Below, piece after piece: positions 28,672 to 38,058 of a stretch of DNA of 64,000 bases; position 1 is the first letter of the stretch; each line of letters begins with the position of its first letter. The position numbers were made by a program, and so were the translations under genes. This DNA is from Sulfurirhabdus autotrophica. GTDB taxonomy: Bacteria > Pseudomonadota > Gammaproteobacteria > Burkholderiales > SMCO01. Location of the stretch: assembly GCF_004346685.1 (NCBI RefSeq), contig NZ_SMCO01000002.1, positions 1 to 64,000 on the forward strand. The letters are read 5' to 3'. The notes beneath the pieces were generated by a model. The model did no database searches. It had not been told where the DNA came from and worked only from the letters and a program-made list of their open reading frames with translations.

Positions 28672-31600
28672 TCAGTTCCATTTAATGTAAGTACTACCCT
28701 TAGAACCCAGTGGCTTATGACAGCCACTTGAAGAGCAATCTTTACCAACCGCATTTACACCATGGTGATTCGACGTACGGGTGCTCTTTATCATGTTTCC
28801 GAGGTAAGATGCTGACGCGTCATGACAAGTTATGCACGAAGTCTGCATGCTACCGTGATTCATTCTTTCAACTGCGAATGAAGTTGTGCTGCTGTGACAC
28901 AAAGAGCATTCATTTCCTGGCATTCCGGCAGGGGTAAGGGTCGGAATATGATTTCCAGGTTTCACAGTGATATCTGTATAAGAACCACCATGGCAAGTTT
29001 GGCAAGTTCCCGTTACAACTCCAGAATGATTAAACGTCGTTGGCAACCAAGTGGAAAAACTATGGTGGCAGGATTCACATGCTCCCGTAGTAGGCAAGTG
29101 ATTAGCAGGTTTTACGTCAATATTTGGATAAGCACTGCTATGACAATTACTGCAACCGGTTGAAGCTACACCAGTATGCGAATAAGGAGTAATAAGTGGT
29201 AGCCAAGAAAGCCCGGTTCGATGACAGGCATCGCAAGACTGTGTCGTCGGGATGTGCGGGGTAGACTTACCGCTTGCATTGACGTTGTTGTGACAAGTAG
29301 CACAAGTGCCAGCCACGACGCCAACGTGAGCGAAACTGGTGGGTTTCCAGGCGGTTGTTGAATGACAAGCATCGCAGGACTGGGTTGTAGGTATATGTGT
29401 TGCATTTTTGGCCAAGGCATTAATAGCAACATAGGCTCCATTATGACAAGTTGCGCAATTACCTGTTGCAACCGGGCCTGTTGTACTGCTGTGACTCATT
29501 ACAGCCGGATTAAAAGCCGTGTAATTCAAATGGCAAGTATCGCACTGTGCTGTAGTAGGTATATGCGTGGATGGCTTACCTAGTGCATTCGTACCGTTAT
29601 GACAAGTTGAGCAACGGCCGGTGGCTGGCGGGCTTGCGGTAGCATGATTATAAGTGCCTGTCGTCCATGTAGTGGTCGAGTTATGACAGGTATCGCACTG
29701 CGCTGTAGTCAAAATATGAGTTGGGGTTTTTGTCTGCGCATTTTGAGCAACATAGGCACCGCTGTGACAAGTGGAGCATTGACCAGTCAACCCTGCGTGA
29801 TTCATCACAGACGGAGACCAGGCAGCATAGCCCCGAGTATGGCAGCTATCGCATTGGGATGTTGTCGGGATATGCGTAGCAGGCTTGGCTAATGCGTTAA
29901 CCGGAATATAGCTGCCATTGTGACAAGTCGTGCAATTAGCTACTGCGACCGGTCCCGTCGTTGCAGTGTGACTCATCGTGGCAGGACGGAAGCTATTGTA
30001 GTTATTATGACAGGTAGAACATTGTGCAGAGGTAGGAATATGGGTGGTTGGTTTACCCAGAGCAGTCGTTCCATTATGGCAAGTAGAACATTGGCCTACC
30101 GCTGAAGCATCGTGTGTATAAGTGGCAGTAGCCCAAGATGTTGTCGATTTATGGCAAGTATCGCATTGTGCAGTGGTACTGACGTGAGTTGCTGGCTTGA
30201 CCTGCGCGTTGAGCGAAAGATATGCCCCAGTGTGACAGGTTGAACAATTGCCTGCCGTCAATGGCCCAGTAGAACCCGCATGGTTCATATAGGCTGGAGC
30301 AAACGCGTTGAAATTGGTATGACACACATCACACGATGCACTTGTCGGCAAATGGGTCGACAATTTTCCGAGAGCTGTCGAACCATTGTGACAGCTTGCA
30401 CAAGTTCCGGCTATTACGCCCTGATGGGAGTAACTGGTTGGTTTCCAGGCAACCGTACCATGACAAGTATCGCAGGATTGCGTGGTCGGGATATGTGTAG
30501 CCGGCTTGATTTGTGCATTGATAGCAACATAAGCGCCGCTATGACACGTAGCGCAATTGCCAGCAGCAACTGGACCACTTGTACCACTATGATTCATAAG
30601 CCCCGGAGCAAAGGCAACAAAACCAGTATGGCAGGTATCACACTGCGCTGCCGTAGGAATGTGGTTGGTTGGCTTACCAAGGGCATTAGTGCCATTATGG
30701 CAAGTGGAACAGCGACCAGTAACAGGCGGGGATGCAACTGAATGGTTAAAGGTAGAAGTTGCCCAAGTGGTCGTTGAACTGTGACAAGTATCGCACTGTG
30801 CCGTGGTGGATATATGAGTCGGCGACTTCATCTGGGCGTTTTGAGCAAGATAGGTACCGCTGTGACAAGTAGAACAATTCCCCGCCGCAACCGGTGAGTT
30901 TGTGCTGGCATGACTCATAACGCCAGGAGCGAAAGCGGTGAAACCGTTCACGTGGCAAACGTCGCACTGAGCGCCAGTCGGGATGTGAATAGCCGGCTTA
31001 CTCAGTGCATTGACTGTAGTATAAGACCCGCTGTGACAGGTAGAGCATTGACCAGTTAATCCAGCATGATTCATCCTCGCTGGTTTAAATGCAGTGTAAT
31101 TAGTATGGCAGGCATCACACTGCACGTTAGTAGGGATATGCGTTACCGGCTTGCCTATAACTGTAGCGCCGTTATGACATGACGAACAGTTACCGGTTGC
31201 GGTGGCGTCGTGCGTATAAGAAGCGCCAGCCCAGGTGATCGTTGACTTATGGCATACATCGCATTGGGCAGATGTGATCAGATGCGTAGGTGTTTTGGTC
31301 AGCGCATTGGAGGCAAGAAAAGTGCCATTATGACACGTTGAGCAGTTTCCAGTAGAAACCGGCCCGGTAGTATTGCCATGGCTCATGGCTGCTGGAGCGA
31401 AGGCGGTTGTATTAGTATGACAAGTGTCGCACTGAGCAGTGGTCGGAATGTGATTTGTTGGCTTACCCAAAGCAGAAGTACCATTGTGGCAAGTAGCGCA
31501 ACGACCTGCCACTGGGGGCGAAGCTGCGCCATGGTTAAAGGTGCCGGTCGCCCAACTTACGGTTGAATTGTGACAGGTATCACACTGAGCTGTGGTCGCT

Positions 31601-33735
31601 ATATGAGTTGGCGTCTTCATCTGCGCATTTTGCGCAACGAAAGCACCACTATGGCAGTTCGAACATGAACCCTGAAGGCCTGTATGATTCATCACAGATG
31701 GCATCCAGGCTACAAAACCAGCCGTATGACAGGTATCGCACTGGGAAATAGTCGGAATATGGTTAACCGGTCTGCCCAATGCATTTGCAAATACGAAACT
31801 GCCACTATGACAAGAAGCACACTGGCCTGACGTTCCGGTATGACTCATCCGGGCTGGTCTGAAAGACGAGAAGTTAGTATGACAGGTATCGCACTGTACG
31901 CTTGTTGGTATGTGGTTAGTTGGTTTACCTAGCGCTGTTGTGCCATTATGACATGTAGAGCATTGACCGTTAGCGCTGGCATCATGCGCATAAACTGCTG
32001 TTGCCCATGAAATTGTAGATGAGTGGCAGCTATCGCACTGCGCAGTTGTACTGATATGCGTAACAGGCTTCATCTGGGCATTCTGAGCGAGGTAAGCTCC
32101 ACTGTGGCAAGCAGAACACAATCCGTTCAACCCGCTATGGTTCATCGTGGCGGGGCTCCAGTTAACAAAACCACTAATGTGACAGGTATCGCATTGGGCA
32201 ATGCTTGGAATGTGGTTGATTGGCCGTGTTAGCGCATTCGCGAAAAGATAGGAGCCATTGTGGCAAGTAGAACACTGCCCACTCAAACCGCCATGGTTCA
32301 TCTGTGCCGGCTTGAAGGCAGTGAAACTAGTATGACAACTGTCACACTGCGCTCCAGTTGGAATATGTGAAACCGGCTTACCAAGCGCCGACGAGCCGTT
32401 ATGGCAGCTTGAACAACGGCCAGTTACTGCGGGACTAGCAGCAGCGTGATTAAAAACCGCCGTCGCAAAGGAAGTTGTTGAATTATGACAGGAATCGCAC
32501 TGGGCGGTAGTACTGACATGAGTTACTGGCTTGGTTTGCGCGTTCTGGGAAATAAACACACCGCTGTGGCAAGTTGCACATTTCCCTGCCATACCCGTAT
32601 GGTCCATTGTCGCAGGCGACCAGGATATGAAACCACTGACGTGACATGTATCACACTGTGCAGTTGTTGGGATGTGTATATTGGGTTTTGCTTGAGCGTT
32701 TGCGAAATTGTAAGCACCGCTGTGACAAGTTGAACATTGACCGACCGTACCAATATGATTCATGAGTGCTGGCTTGAATGCCGCGAAATTAGTATGACAA
32801 CTATCACACTGTTTTGAAGTAGGGATGTGATTAGAAGGTTTTCCCAGTGCATTGACACTATTATGACAATCCGAACAACGCCCCACTACAGACGGGGTGA
32901 TCGTTGCATGATTTGGTTTGGCAGCAGTTGCCCATGAAGTCGTAGAACTGTGGCAAGTATCGCACTGTGCAGTGGTGGGAATGTGTGTTGGTGGTTTGAC
33001 CTGGGCATTCTGCGAAAGAAACGAACCGCTGTGACAGGTAGAACAATTACCAGCCGCTGCTGGGCCTGCCATATTTGCGTGCATTCCGCTCACACCAACA
33101 GATATTGGCGCAAAGGATACACCAGCCGCATGACAAGAATCACAGGAAGCCGTAGTAGGAATATGCGTTGCCGGCTTGCCTGTAGCGCGCGTTCCATTAT
33201 GACAGGTGGCGCATGTACCAGGAGCTACAAGGGCGTGAGTATAGCCGGCAGGTAGCCAGGATGAAGTTTTATGACACGAATCGCAAGAAGAACTTGTCTG
33301 AACGTGCGTAGAAGGTTTACCAGTTGCAGTACCACCGTTATGGCAAGTATTGCACGCGCCCTGAACGATTCCTTGTGTTGTACGATGTTGAAAATTGCTG
33401 GGGGCCCAGGTTATATTACCGTGACAAGCATCACAGGCTGTGGTTGTTGGCACGTGCGTTGCTGTTTTACCGGGTGATCGCCCACCGGGTCGGTGGCATG
33501 TTGCACAATCCCGAGGAGTGCCGCGAAACTGCCCCTGAATGTGGCAGGATTCACAAGTTTCTTTGGCATGGGCGCCATCCAGAAAAAAACCTGTGGTGTT
33601 ATGATCGAAAGACAAGCCTCCAGAAACAGAGGTTGCAGCTGAGGTTACACCAGAAAAAAATGCGGCAAACACAAAAAAGACCGTTAAGGTCAATTGTCGT
33701 ATCAGGCGATCAATAAGCTTTTTCCGAGAAATCAT
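28672..33735 (-). CDS. Giant multihaem c-type cytochrome (62 CXXCH + 1 CX4CH)
   Basis: The 1687-residue protein has a signal peptide (LTVFFVFAAFFSGVTSA) and then little except haem-binding motifs. By hand count there are 62 CXXCH motifs and one CX4CH (CSSSGCH) near the C-terminus, one haem per ~27 residues. Most are CDTCH, CDSCH, CSTCH or CATCH. Non-motif His residues (in THIPTT, NHIPT, MNH) occur about once per haem, suggesting bis-His ligation throughout. From haem 8 to haem 53 the chain is built of repeated six-haem and four-haem modules. No lipobox, membrane anchor or known catalytic domain is seen. It is probably periplasmic or extracellular and could act as a molecular wire or haem capacitor. 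Upstream is the 24-haem cytochrome; downstream is the barrel protein. Confidence 0.93.
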   Translation of the reverse strand: MISRKKLIDRLIRQLTLTVFFVFAAFFSGVTSAATSVSGGLSFDHNTTGFFLDGAHAKETCESCHIQGQFRGTPRDCATCHRPGGRSPGKTATHVPTTTACDACHGNITWAPSNFQHRTTQGIVQGACNTCHNGGTATGKPSTHVQTSSSCDSCHKTSSWLPAGYTHALVAPGTCATCHNGTRATGKPATHIPTTASCDSCHAAGVSFAPISVGVSGMHANMAGPAAAGNCSTCHSGSFLSQNAQVKPPTHIPTTAQCDTCHSSTTSWATAAKPNHATITPSVVGRCSDCHNSVNALGKPSNHIPTSKQCDSCHTNFAAFKPALMNHIGTVGQCSTCHSGAYNFANAQAKPNIHIPTTAQCDTCHVSGFISWSPATMDHTGMAGKCATCHSGVFISQNAQTKPVTHVSTTAQCDSCHNSTTSFATAVFNHAAASPAVTGRCSSCHNGSSALGKPVSHIPTGAQCDSCHTSFTAFKPAQMNHGGLSGQCSTCHNGSYLFANALTRPINHIPSIAQCDTCHISGFVNWSPATMNHSGLNGLCSACHSGAYLAQNAQMKPVTHISTTAQCDSCHSSTISWATAVYAHDASANGQCSTCHNGTTALGKPTNHIPTSVQCDTCHTNFSSFRPARMSHTGTSGQCASCHSGSFVFANALGRPVNHIPTISQCDTCHTAGFVAWMPSVMNHTGLQGSCSNCHSGAFVAQNAQMKTPTHIATTAQCDTCHNSTVSWATGTFNHGAASPPVAGRCATCHNGTSALGKPTNHIPTTAQCDTCHTNTTAFAPAAMSHGNTTGPVSTGNCSTCHNGTFLASNALTKTPTHLITSAQCDVCHKSTITWAGASYTHDATATGNCSSCHNGATVIGKPVTHIPTNVQCDACHTNYTAFKPARMNHAGLTGQCSTCHSGSYTTVNALSKPAIHIPTGAQCDVCHVNGFTAFAPGVMSHASTNSPVAAGNCSTCHSGTYLAQNAQMKSPTHISTTAQCDTCHSSTTTWATSTFNHSVASPPVTGRCSTCHNGTNALGKPTNHIPTAAQCDTCHTGFVAFAPGLMNHSGTSGPVAAGNCATCHSGAYVAINAQIKPATHIPTTQSCDTCHGTVAWKPTSYSHQGVIAGTCASCHNGSTALGKLSTHLPTSASCDVCHTNFNAFAPAYMNHAGSTGPLTAGNCSTCHTGAYLSLNAQVKPATHVSTTAQCDTCHKSTTSWATATYTHDASAVGQCSTCHNGTTALGKPTTHIPTSAQCSTCHNNYNSFRPATMSHTATTGPVAVANCTTCHNGSYIPVNALAKPATHIPTTSQCDSCHTRGYAAWSPSVMNHAGLTGQCSTCHSGAYVAQNAQTKTPTHILTTAQCDTCHNSTTTWTTGTYNHATASPPATGRCSTCHNGTNALGKPSTHIPTTAQCDTCHLNYTAFNPAVMSHSSTTGPVATGNCATCHNGAYVAINALAKNATHIPTTQSCDACHSTTAWKPTSFAHVGVVAGTCATCHNNVNASGKSTPHIPTTQSCDACHRTGLSWLPLITPYSHTGVASTGCSNCHSSAYPNIDVKPANHLPTTGACESCHHSFSTWLPTTFNHSGVVTGTCQTCHGGSYTDITVKPGNHIPTLTPAGMPGNECSLCHSSTTSFAVERMNHGSMQTSCITCHDASASYLGNMIKSTRTSNHHGVNAVGKDCSSSGCHKPLGSKGSTYIKWN
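29458..33045 (-). repeat. Tandem six-haem and four-haem coding modules
   Basis: Haems 8-53 follow a regular order: S (C.TCHSG...NAQ.KP.THI), D (CD.CH.ST.SWA), N (CSTCHNG..ALGKP..HIPT), D (CD.CHTNF.AF.PA.MNH), sometimes extended by S' (CSTCHSGS...NAL) and D (CD.CH..GF..W.P..MNH). Six-haem modules are ~155 residues (~465 bases). The order is 6,6,6,4,6,4,4,6,4 haems. DNA-level similarity among modules should be high, favouring expansion or contraction. Confidence 0.8.
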
Positions 33736-33905
33736 TTTTTATTTTCATATGGTTAAACCCAACCGACAGAGATGACATGTGGGTTACCTTCACTTTTTTC
33801 GCAATTGTATATCAACAATCAAAAAAAGTTCAATTAATTTTGTGTTAACTAAAAATAATTTCTATAACTCCATGAAAACCATGGGTGAACCACCCACAAC
33901 CACTT

Positions 33906-35726
33906 CTATCTACGTACTTTTTTCCAGCTGCTTGCAACATGACAACGCTCACATTGACCGCTGAAGCCGCCATTGTGCACATCGTCCTTCAAGTGACAAC
34001 TGACACATGCTCTGCCAGGTTTGCTCTGACTACCGGCTGTTTCCTTATGACAGTCATAACAGGCCACTTTTATGTGCGCCCCATCCAGTGCAAAGCGAGT
34101 AGTACCATGGTCAAAGTCCCATGATTGCCATGTACCAGTGTAGTGACAAGACTCACACTTGGTGCCGAACCGCCGCTTGTGCTTGTCATCTTTTTCATGG
34201 CATGCAATACAGGTGGAAGGCGCATCTTTGAATGCCGGAGTCAGATGACATTTCTTGCATTCCACCTTGGCGTGGCTACCTGTCAATTGAAAACGCGACT
34301 TATTATGATCAAAAGGGGCTTCTTGCCAGCGCTTCTCGTTATGGCAACTTTCGCACTTATTGCCAAGCTGCCCCTTGTGCTTGTCATCCCCGCGGTGGCA
34401 ATCAATACACTGGCTGCCTAACTTGACTTTATAGATGGGCCCTTTCTCGGGAACATGGCAGGCATCGCACTTGGTTTTTATGTGCTTGCCCTTCAGCGCG
34501 TATTTGGTTTCTCGATCGTGATTGAAGATACTGGTCTTCCAGTCCTTCGCTGTATGGCAGGTTTCACATTTTGCGCCATAGCGACCTTTGTGACCTTTGG
34601 CGTCATCGTCCTTGCGGTGACAAGCCACGCATTCCTTATCCACTTTTATTTTGGCATTCGGACCGGAAATACCGCCCTTGTGACAGGACTCACATTTAGC
34701 ATCCCGGTGCTTATCCCGCAGGGGAAAATCCGTATCATCATGATCAAAGACTGAATTTTTCCATCCGCGTTCGTTATGGCAGGTCTCGCATTTTTCACCC
34801 AAGTTACCGCGGTGCCCCTTGTCCTGATCATCTTTTTTATGGCAGGCAACACATTTTGTCGGCAACTTTTGCTGCTGATATAGCGCCCCTTTCTCAGGTA
34901 AATGACAGGACTCACATTTAGCCTGCCGATGTTTCCCCTTCAATGCATAGTGGGTATCAGCATCGTGATTAAATGTGATCTCTTTCCACCCTTTATCGTT
35001 ATGGCAGGATTCGCATTTAGTGCCATATCTACCCTTGTGGCCTTTTTCCTGATCATCCTTTTTATGGCAACCATTACAGGTAAGCGGCGTGTGCTGGAAT
35101 GTTTTATCCGCATGACACTCCTTGCACTTAACGTCCGCGTGTTTCCCGCCTAGCAGCGAGAATTTGGTTTTCTCGTGATCGAAACGAGCTTCTTTCCAGG
35201 ATTTTTCGTCGTGGCAGCTTTCGCACTTCTTGCCCAGACTGCCCTTATGCCCTTTTTCCTGGTCGTCCTGCTTGTGGCAGTCATTGCACAATTTAGGCGT
35301 GTCACGGTACTTTACTTTGGAAACATGGCAGCTGGCACACTTGGTGCGCGCATCCTTGTGCGCACCCTTGAGTTGAAAATTGGTGTAACTGTGATCAAAT
35401 TTTTCTTTATCTAAAACCGCAAGCTTTGCGTTGCGCCCCTTATGCTCGGTATGACAATTACGACAAGTGCTATCCTCAAGCTTCCCGTGCATTCTTGTCT
35501 TGCTGCTAATATCCGCTGCGATTTCCTTGTGACAATCGACGCAAAGCTTGGCTTGGGCGACTTTGTCAAAACGCTTGTGACATTTGTTGCAGTCCAGTTC
35601 GTATTTGGCGTGACCTTGAATCACTGCGCCCGGCATCAAAGCCTTTTCAAACTGAGCAGCATTCGCCACACCAGCAAAGCTGGTCAGCAATAGCAACAAG
35701 CTAGTAAAGATGAACCGCAATAACAT
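33906..35726 (-). CDS. 24-haem lysine-rich cytochrome c
   Basis: The ~606-residue protein begins with a signal peptide (LRFIFTSLLLLLTSFAGVANA) and contains 24 CXXCH motifs by hand count. Most of it is a three-haem repeat of ~70-75 residues: C..CHKKDDQEKGHKG.YGTK, CESCH..K.WKE..F.HD...YALKGKH, then C..CH. The many Lys residues make it strongly basic, unlike the giant cytochrome. It is likely a periplasmic shuttle or conduit. ATG 35726 lies inside the end of the preceding membrane gene (26-base overlap), implying coupled translation. An upstream in-frame start at 35834 would place 36 non-signal residues before the signal peptide and is rejected. Confidence 0.9.
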   Translation of the reverse strand: MLLRFIFTSLLLLLTSFAGVANAAQFEKALMPGAVIQGHAKYELDCNKCHKRFDKVAQAKLCVDCHKEIAADISSKTRMHGKLEDSTCRNCHTEHKGRNAKLAVLDKEKFDHSYTNFQLKGAHKDARTKCASCHVSKVKYRDTPKLCNDCHKQDDQEKGHKGSLGKKCESCHDEKSWKEARFDHEKTKFSLLGGKHADVKCKECHADKTFQHTPLTCNGCHKKDDQEKGHKGRYGTKCESCHNDKGWKEITFNHDADTHYALKGKHRQAKCESCHLPEKGALYQQQKLPTKCVACHKKDDQDKGHRGNLGEKCETCHNERGWKNSVFDHDDTDFPLRDKHRDAKCESCHKGGISGPNAKIKVDKECVACHRKDDDAKGHKGRYGAKCETCHTAKDWKTSIFNHDRETKYALKGKHIKTKCDACHVPEKGPIYKVKLGSQCIDCHRGDDKHKGQLGNKCESCHNEKRWQEAPFDHNKSRFQLTGSHAKVECKKCHLTPAFKDAPSTCIACHEKDDKHKRRFGTKCESCHYTGTWQSWDFDHGTTRFALDGAHIKVACYDCHKETAGSQSKPGRACVSCHLKDDVHNGGFSGQCERCHVASSWKKVRR

Positions 35727-36588
35727 GAGCGATCCCGCTGAAGACCAACAGATAGATGAAAGGTACATGAGCAAGATGCCAGAGAGAGAACAATTTTGTC
35801 CACCCCGCCATCTGGGCGAGCCGGATGATTGCAAAAAGATAGTCGTCTATTTGTCGTTTGGCCAAGTTGTAGTTAAGTAGAAGTTGCGCGTGGGGCCAGC
35901 CCTGCTTTTTTGCTTCTGCAACCAACACTTTTTTGGCATCGTGACGAATTCTACGCGAGAGCTTTTTCCCCCTATGTCGCATCGTCATGAAACGCCAGAC
36001 TCGATGTAGCGTACTGTCAATCGGAGCAAAAGCTGCCTGATGAAAATCCTTAAGCCTGTGCTCAATGTTTGGTTGTAACGAAAAAACCGATCCAATATGT
36101 TCCTGGCGCTCCTTGAATTCGGCCTCCAGTTCTGCCAGTGTAATTTCTCTTCCGTACATACCGCGGTGAATACGGCGGTAAACAAAACGTCCTACTACAC
36201 CACTCAAAGCAACCAGCAACATTGAGAGCAAGGCAATATTGGCATTCATCGAGCCGGTTTTGAAGGTGGTATGAAACAGGATAAGCACTGGGCCGCCAAT
36301 TCCCATGAACATATGGTAACGAAACCAGTTTTCCATTTGCCCAAGTCGTTCCAGCGCACGAACACGCTTACGCAAGGGATAAAGCAACAGGCTAAGCATG
36401 ATTAACCCACCTGCCAAGCCAAGGTTATAGCCTAAATCAGATCCTGCAACAAAAAGGTCGGCGAAAGCCACCAACCAGGCCAGGCCAAGAACAAGCAGTA
36501 CTAATAGCCCAACGGAAAAGCGCCACAGCCACAGCAGTGCGGTTTTTGTGATGGGTTTAATTTGTATATCTAAGGGTATGGCGTTCAT
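35701..36588 (-). CDS. Membrane protein with paired His, b-type-cytochrome-like
   Basis: A ~295-residue protein with about five membrane segments (near residues 17-43, 55-72, 92-108, 117-135 and 264-290) and a long charged loop between the fourth and fifth. His residues sit in or beside helices: H92 (RYHMFMG), H106 (LFHTTF), H271 and H274 (LWHLAHVPF), H288 and H293 near the C-terminus. That pattern suits b-haem ligation and quinone-linked electron transfer, as in cytochrome b561/ferric-reductase-like proteins, but I cannot assign a named family. It starts the cytochrome operon and overlaps the 24-haem cytochrome gene. ATG 36588 is used; an in-frame extension to 36672 runs through the promoter-like sequence. 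Confidence 0.72.
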   Translation of the reverse strand: MNAIPLDIQIKPITKTALLWLWRFSVGLLVLLVLGLAWLVAFADLFVAGSDLGYNLGLAGGLIMLSLLLYPLRKRVRALERLGQMENWFRYHMFMGIGGPVLILFHTTFKTGSMNANIALLSMLLVALSGVVGRFVYRRIHRGMYGREITLAELEAEFKERQEHIGSVFSLQPNIEHRLKDFHQAAFAPIDSTLHRVWRFMTMRHRGKKLSRRIRHDAKKVLVAEAKKQGWPHAQLLLNYNLAKRQIDDYLFAIIRLAQMAGWTKLFSLWHLAHVPFIYLLVFSGIAHVIAVHLY

Positions 36589-36622
36589 TAATTTTGAATA
36601 TAATTGGTTATGCTTTATTTTA

Positions 36623-36651
36623 TTTATATCCAGGGAATACGGTAAAGTGAA
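36623..36651 (-). promoter_or_regulatory. Candidate sigma70 promoter of the multihaem cytochrome operon
   Basis: On the minus strand TTCACT (36646..36651) and TATAAA (36623..36628) are separated by 17 bases, matching four and five of six consensus positions. The start codon lies about 35 bases downstream. It lies in the 147-base gap shared with the divergent flavoprotein gene. Confidence 0.45.
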
Positions 36652-36735
36652 CAATCCGTCACTTAAACCCATCTATACACATGGGTATTCGCGATTATAA
36701 TGTTCCGTTACCAATTTTGTCATTAATATTAATTT

Positions 36736-38031
36736 ATGTCTGATTTCGTCTTCTATCTTGTACCGGCATTGTTCGTCCTGATTGCGATTGCACTACATAT
36801 AAGATCCAATAAAAAGGCCCACAAACGCCATGCGGAAGTTCTGAAAGAGGCTGTGGAATCAGGCTTGACTGAGCCTCCTTCGTTGCACCCCGTCGTAGAC
36901 GCCACCATCTGCATAGGTTCCGGTGCTTGTGTCCGCGCATGTCCGGAAAGTGCATTGGGTGTCATCAGTGGCAAGGGCCTGCTGGTTAACCCTTCTCACT
37001 GCATCGGCCACGGCGCATGTGCACCAGCGTGCCCCGTTGGCGCAATCAAATTAGTTTTTGGTACAGCCAAACGTGGTATGGAAATCCCCCATGTCACACC
37101 GGAATTCGAAACCAATGTTCCCGGCATCTTCATTGCTGGTGAACTGGGAGGTATGGGATTAATTCGCAACGCAGTCAGGCAAGGCACTCAGGCTATCGGA
37201 ACAATCTCAAGTCGCCCAAGAGGTAAGGCTGATTTAGATGTTGTCATTGTGGGAGCCGGGCCTGCCGGAATTTCCGCCTCGCTTGCCGCCAAGCAGAGTA
37301 ATTTACATTCTGTCACTATCGAACAGGAAGATTCTCTCGGCGGCACCACTTACCATTATCCGCGTAATAAACTGGTGATGACCTCACCGATGAATTTACC
37401 CCTGATCGGCGAGATAAAAGTGCGTGAAATAAGCAAGGAGTCGCTAATGGAAATCTGGCTGGGTGTACTTAAAAAGACCAGCCTGGACATCCACTTCAGT
37501 GAACGGATGGAAGATATCAGCCAAGAAGATGGCTTATTCGTGGTTAAAACCAACAAAGGCAGCTACCGCACTGCAAATGTATTGCTCTCCATTGGACGTA
37601 GGGGCACCCCTCGCAAACTGGGCGCCAAAGGGGAAGAACACCCCAAAGTTGTTTATCGACTGATCGAAGCCGAACAGTATCGAAACCTCCACGTACTGGT
37701 AGTTGGCGGTGGAGACAGCGCACTTGAAGCGGCTTTGGATATCAGCGACCAACCTGGCACCATCGTCACAATTTCTTATCGCAGCAACGCCTTCAGCCGG
37801 GTCAAACCCAAAAACCGCGACAGGCTAGACCAAGCCATCGCCAAACATCGCGTTCAAGTTGAATTAGAAACGACAGTCAAAGAAATCACCCCAGAACTGG
37901 CAATTCTTAAAAAAGGTGACGAACTAATCGAACTACCCAACCAGGCAATCATCGTTTGCGCAGGGGGAGAATTACCTACCCCCATGCTCAAAAAAATTGG
38001 GGTTCAAGTGAATGCGCACTATGGCACTTAA
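36736..38031 (+). CDS. Membrane-anchored ferredoxin-flavoprotein oxidoreductase
   Basis: The 431-residue protein has an N-terminal membrane helix (residues ~4-22), two ferredoxin-like motifs (CIGSGACVRACP at 59-70 and CIGHGACAPACP at 89-100), and a thioredoxin-reductase-like flavin/NAD(P) module with GAGPAG (173-178) and a second dinucleotide motif VVGGGDSALEAA. Each ferredoxin motif has Ser or His where the second Cys of CxxCxxCxxxCP is expected. It probably passes electrons between NAD(P)H or flavin and the membrane or periplasmic chain. It is divergent from the cytochrome operon and followed 27 bases later by a cytochrome c gene. Confidence 0.82.
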   Translation: MSDFVFYLVPALFVLIAIALHIRSNKKAHKRHAEVLKEAVESGLTEPPSLHPVVDATICIGSGACVRACPESALGVISGKGLLVNPSHCIGHGACAPACPVGAIKLVFGTAKRGMEIPHVTPEFETNVPGIFIAGELGGMGLIRNAVRQGTQAIGTISSRPRGKADLDVVIVGAGPAGISASLAAKQSNLHSVTIEQEDSLGGTTYHYPRNKLVMTSPMNLPLIGEIKVREISKESLMEIWLGVLKKTSLDIHFSERMEDISQEDGLFVVKTNKGSYRTANVLLSIGRRGTPRKLGAKGEEHPKVVYRLIEAEQYRNLHVLVVGGGDSALEAALDISDQPGTIVTISYRSNAFSRVKPKNRDRLDQAIAKHRVQVELETTVKEITPELAILKKGDELIELPNQAIIVCAGGELPTPMLKKIGVQVNAHYGT

Positions 38032-38058
38032 GATGACAGGGTAGGAACCCAAGACGAA

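Noticed and set aside
28710-33716. Many plus-strand ORFs of 60-150 codons opposite the giant cytochrome
   Set aside because: They are periodic shadows of the CXXCH repeats (Met/Thr/Cys-rich repeats in the opposite frame), have no ribosome-binding sites and no family resemblance.
28672-33735. CRISPR array suggested by regular repeats
   Set aside because: Repeats are translated in one frame, with protein-level periodicity and diverged copies; there are no unique spacers between identical repeats and no cas genes.
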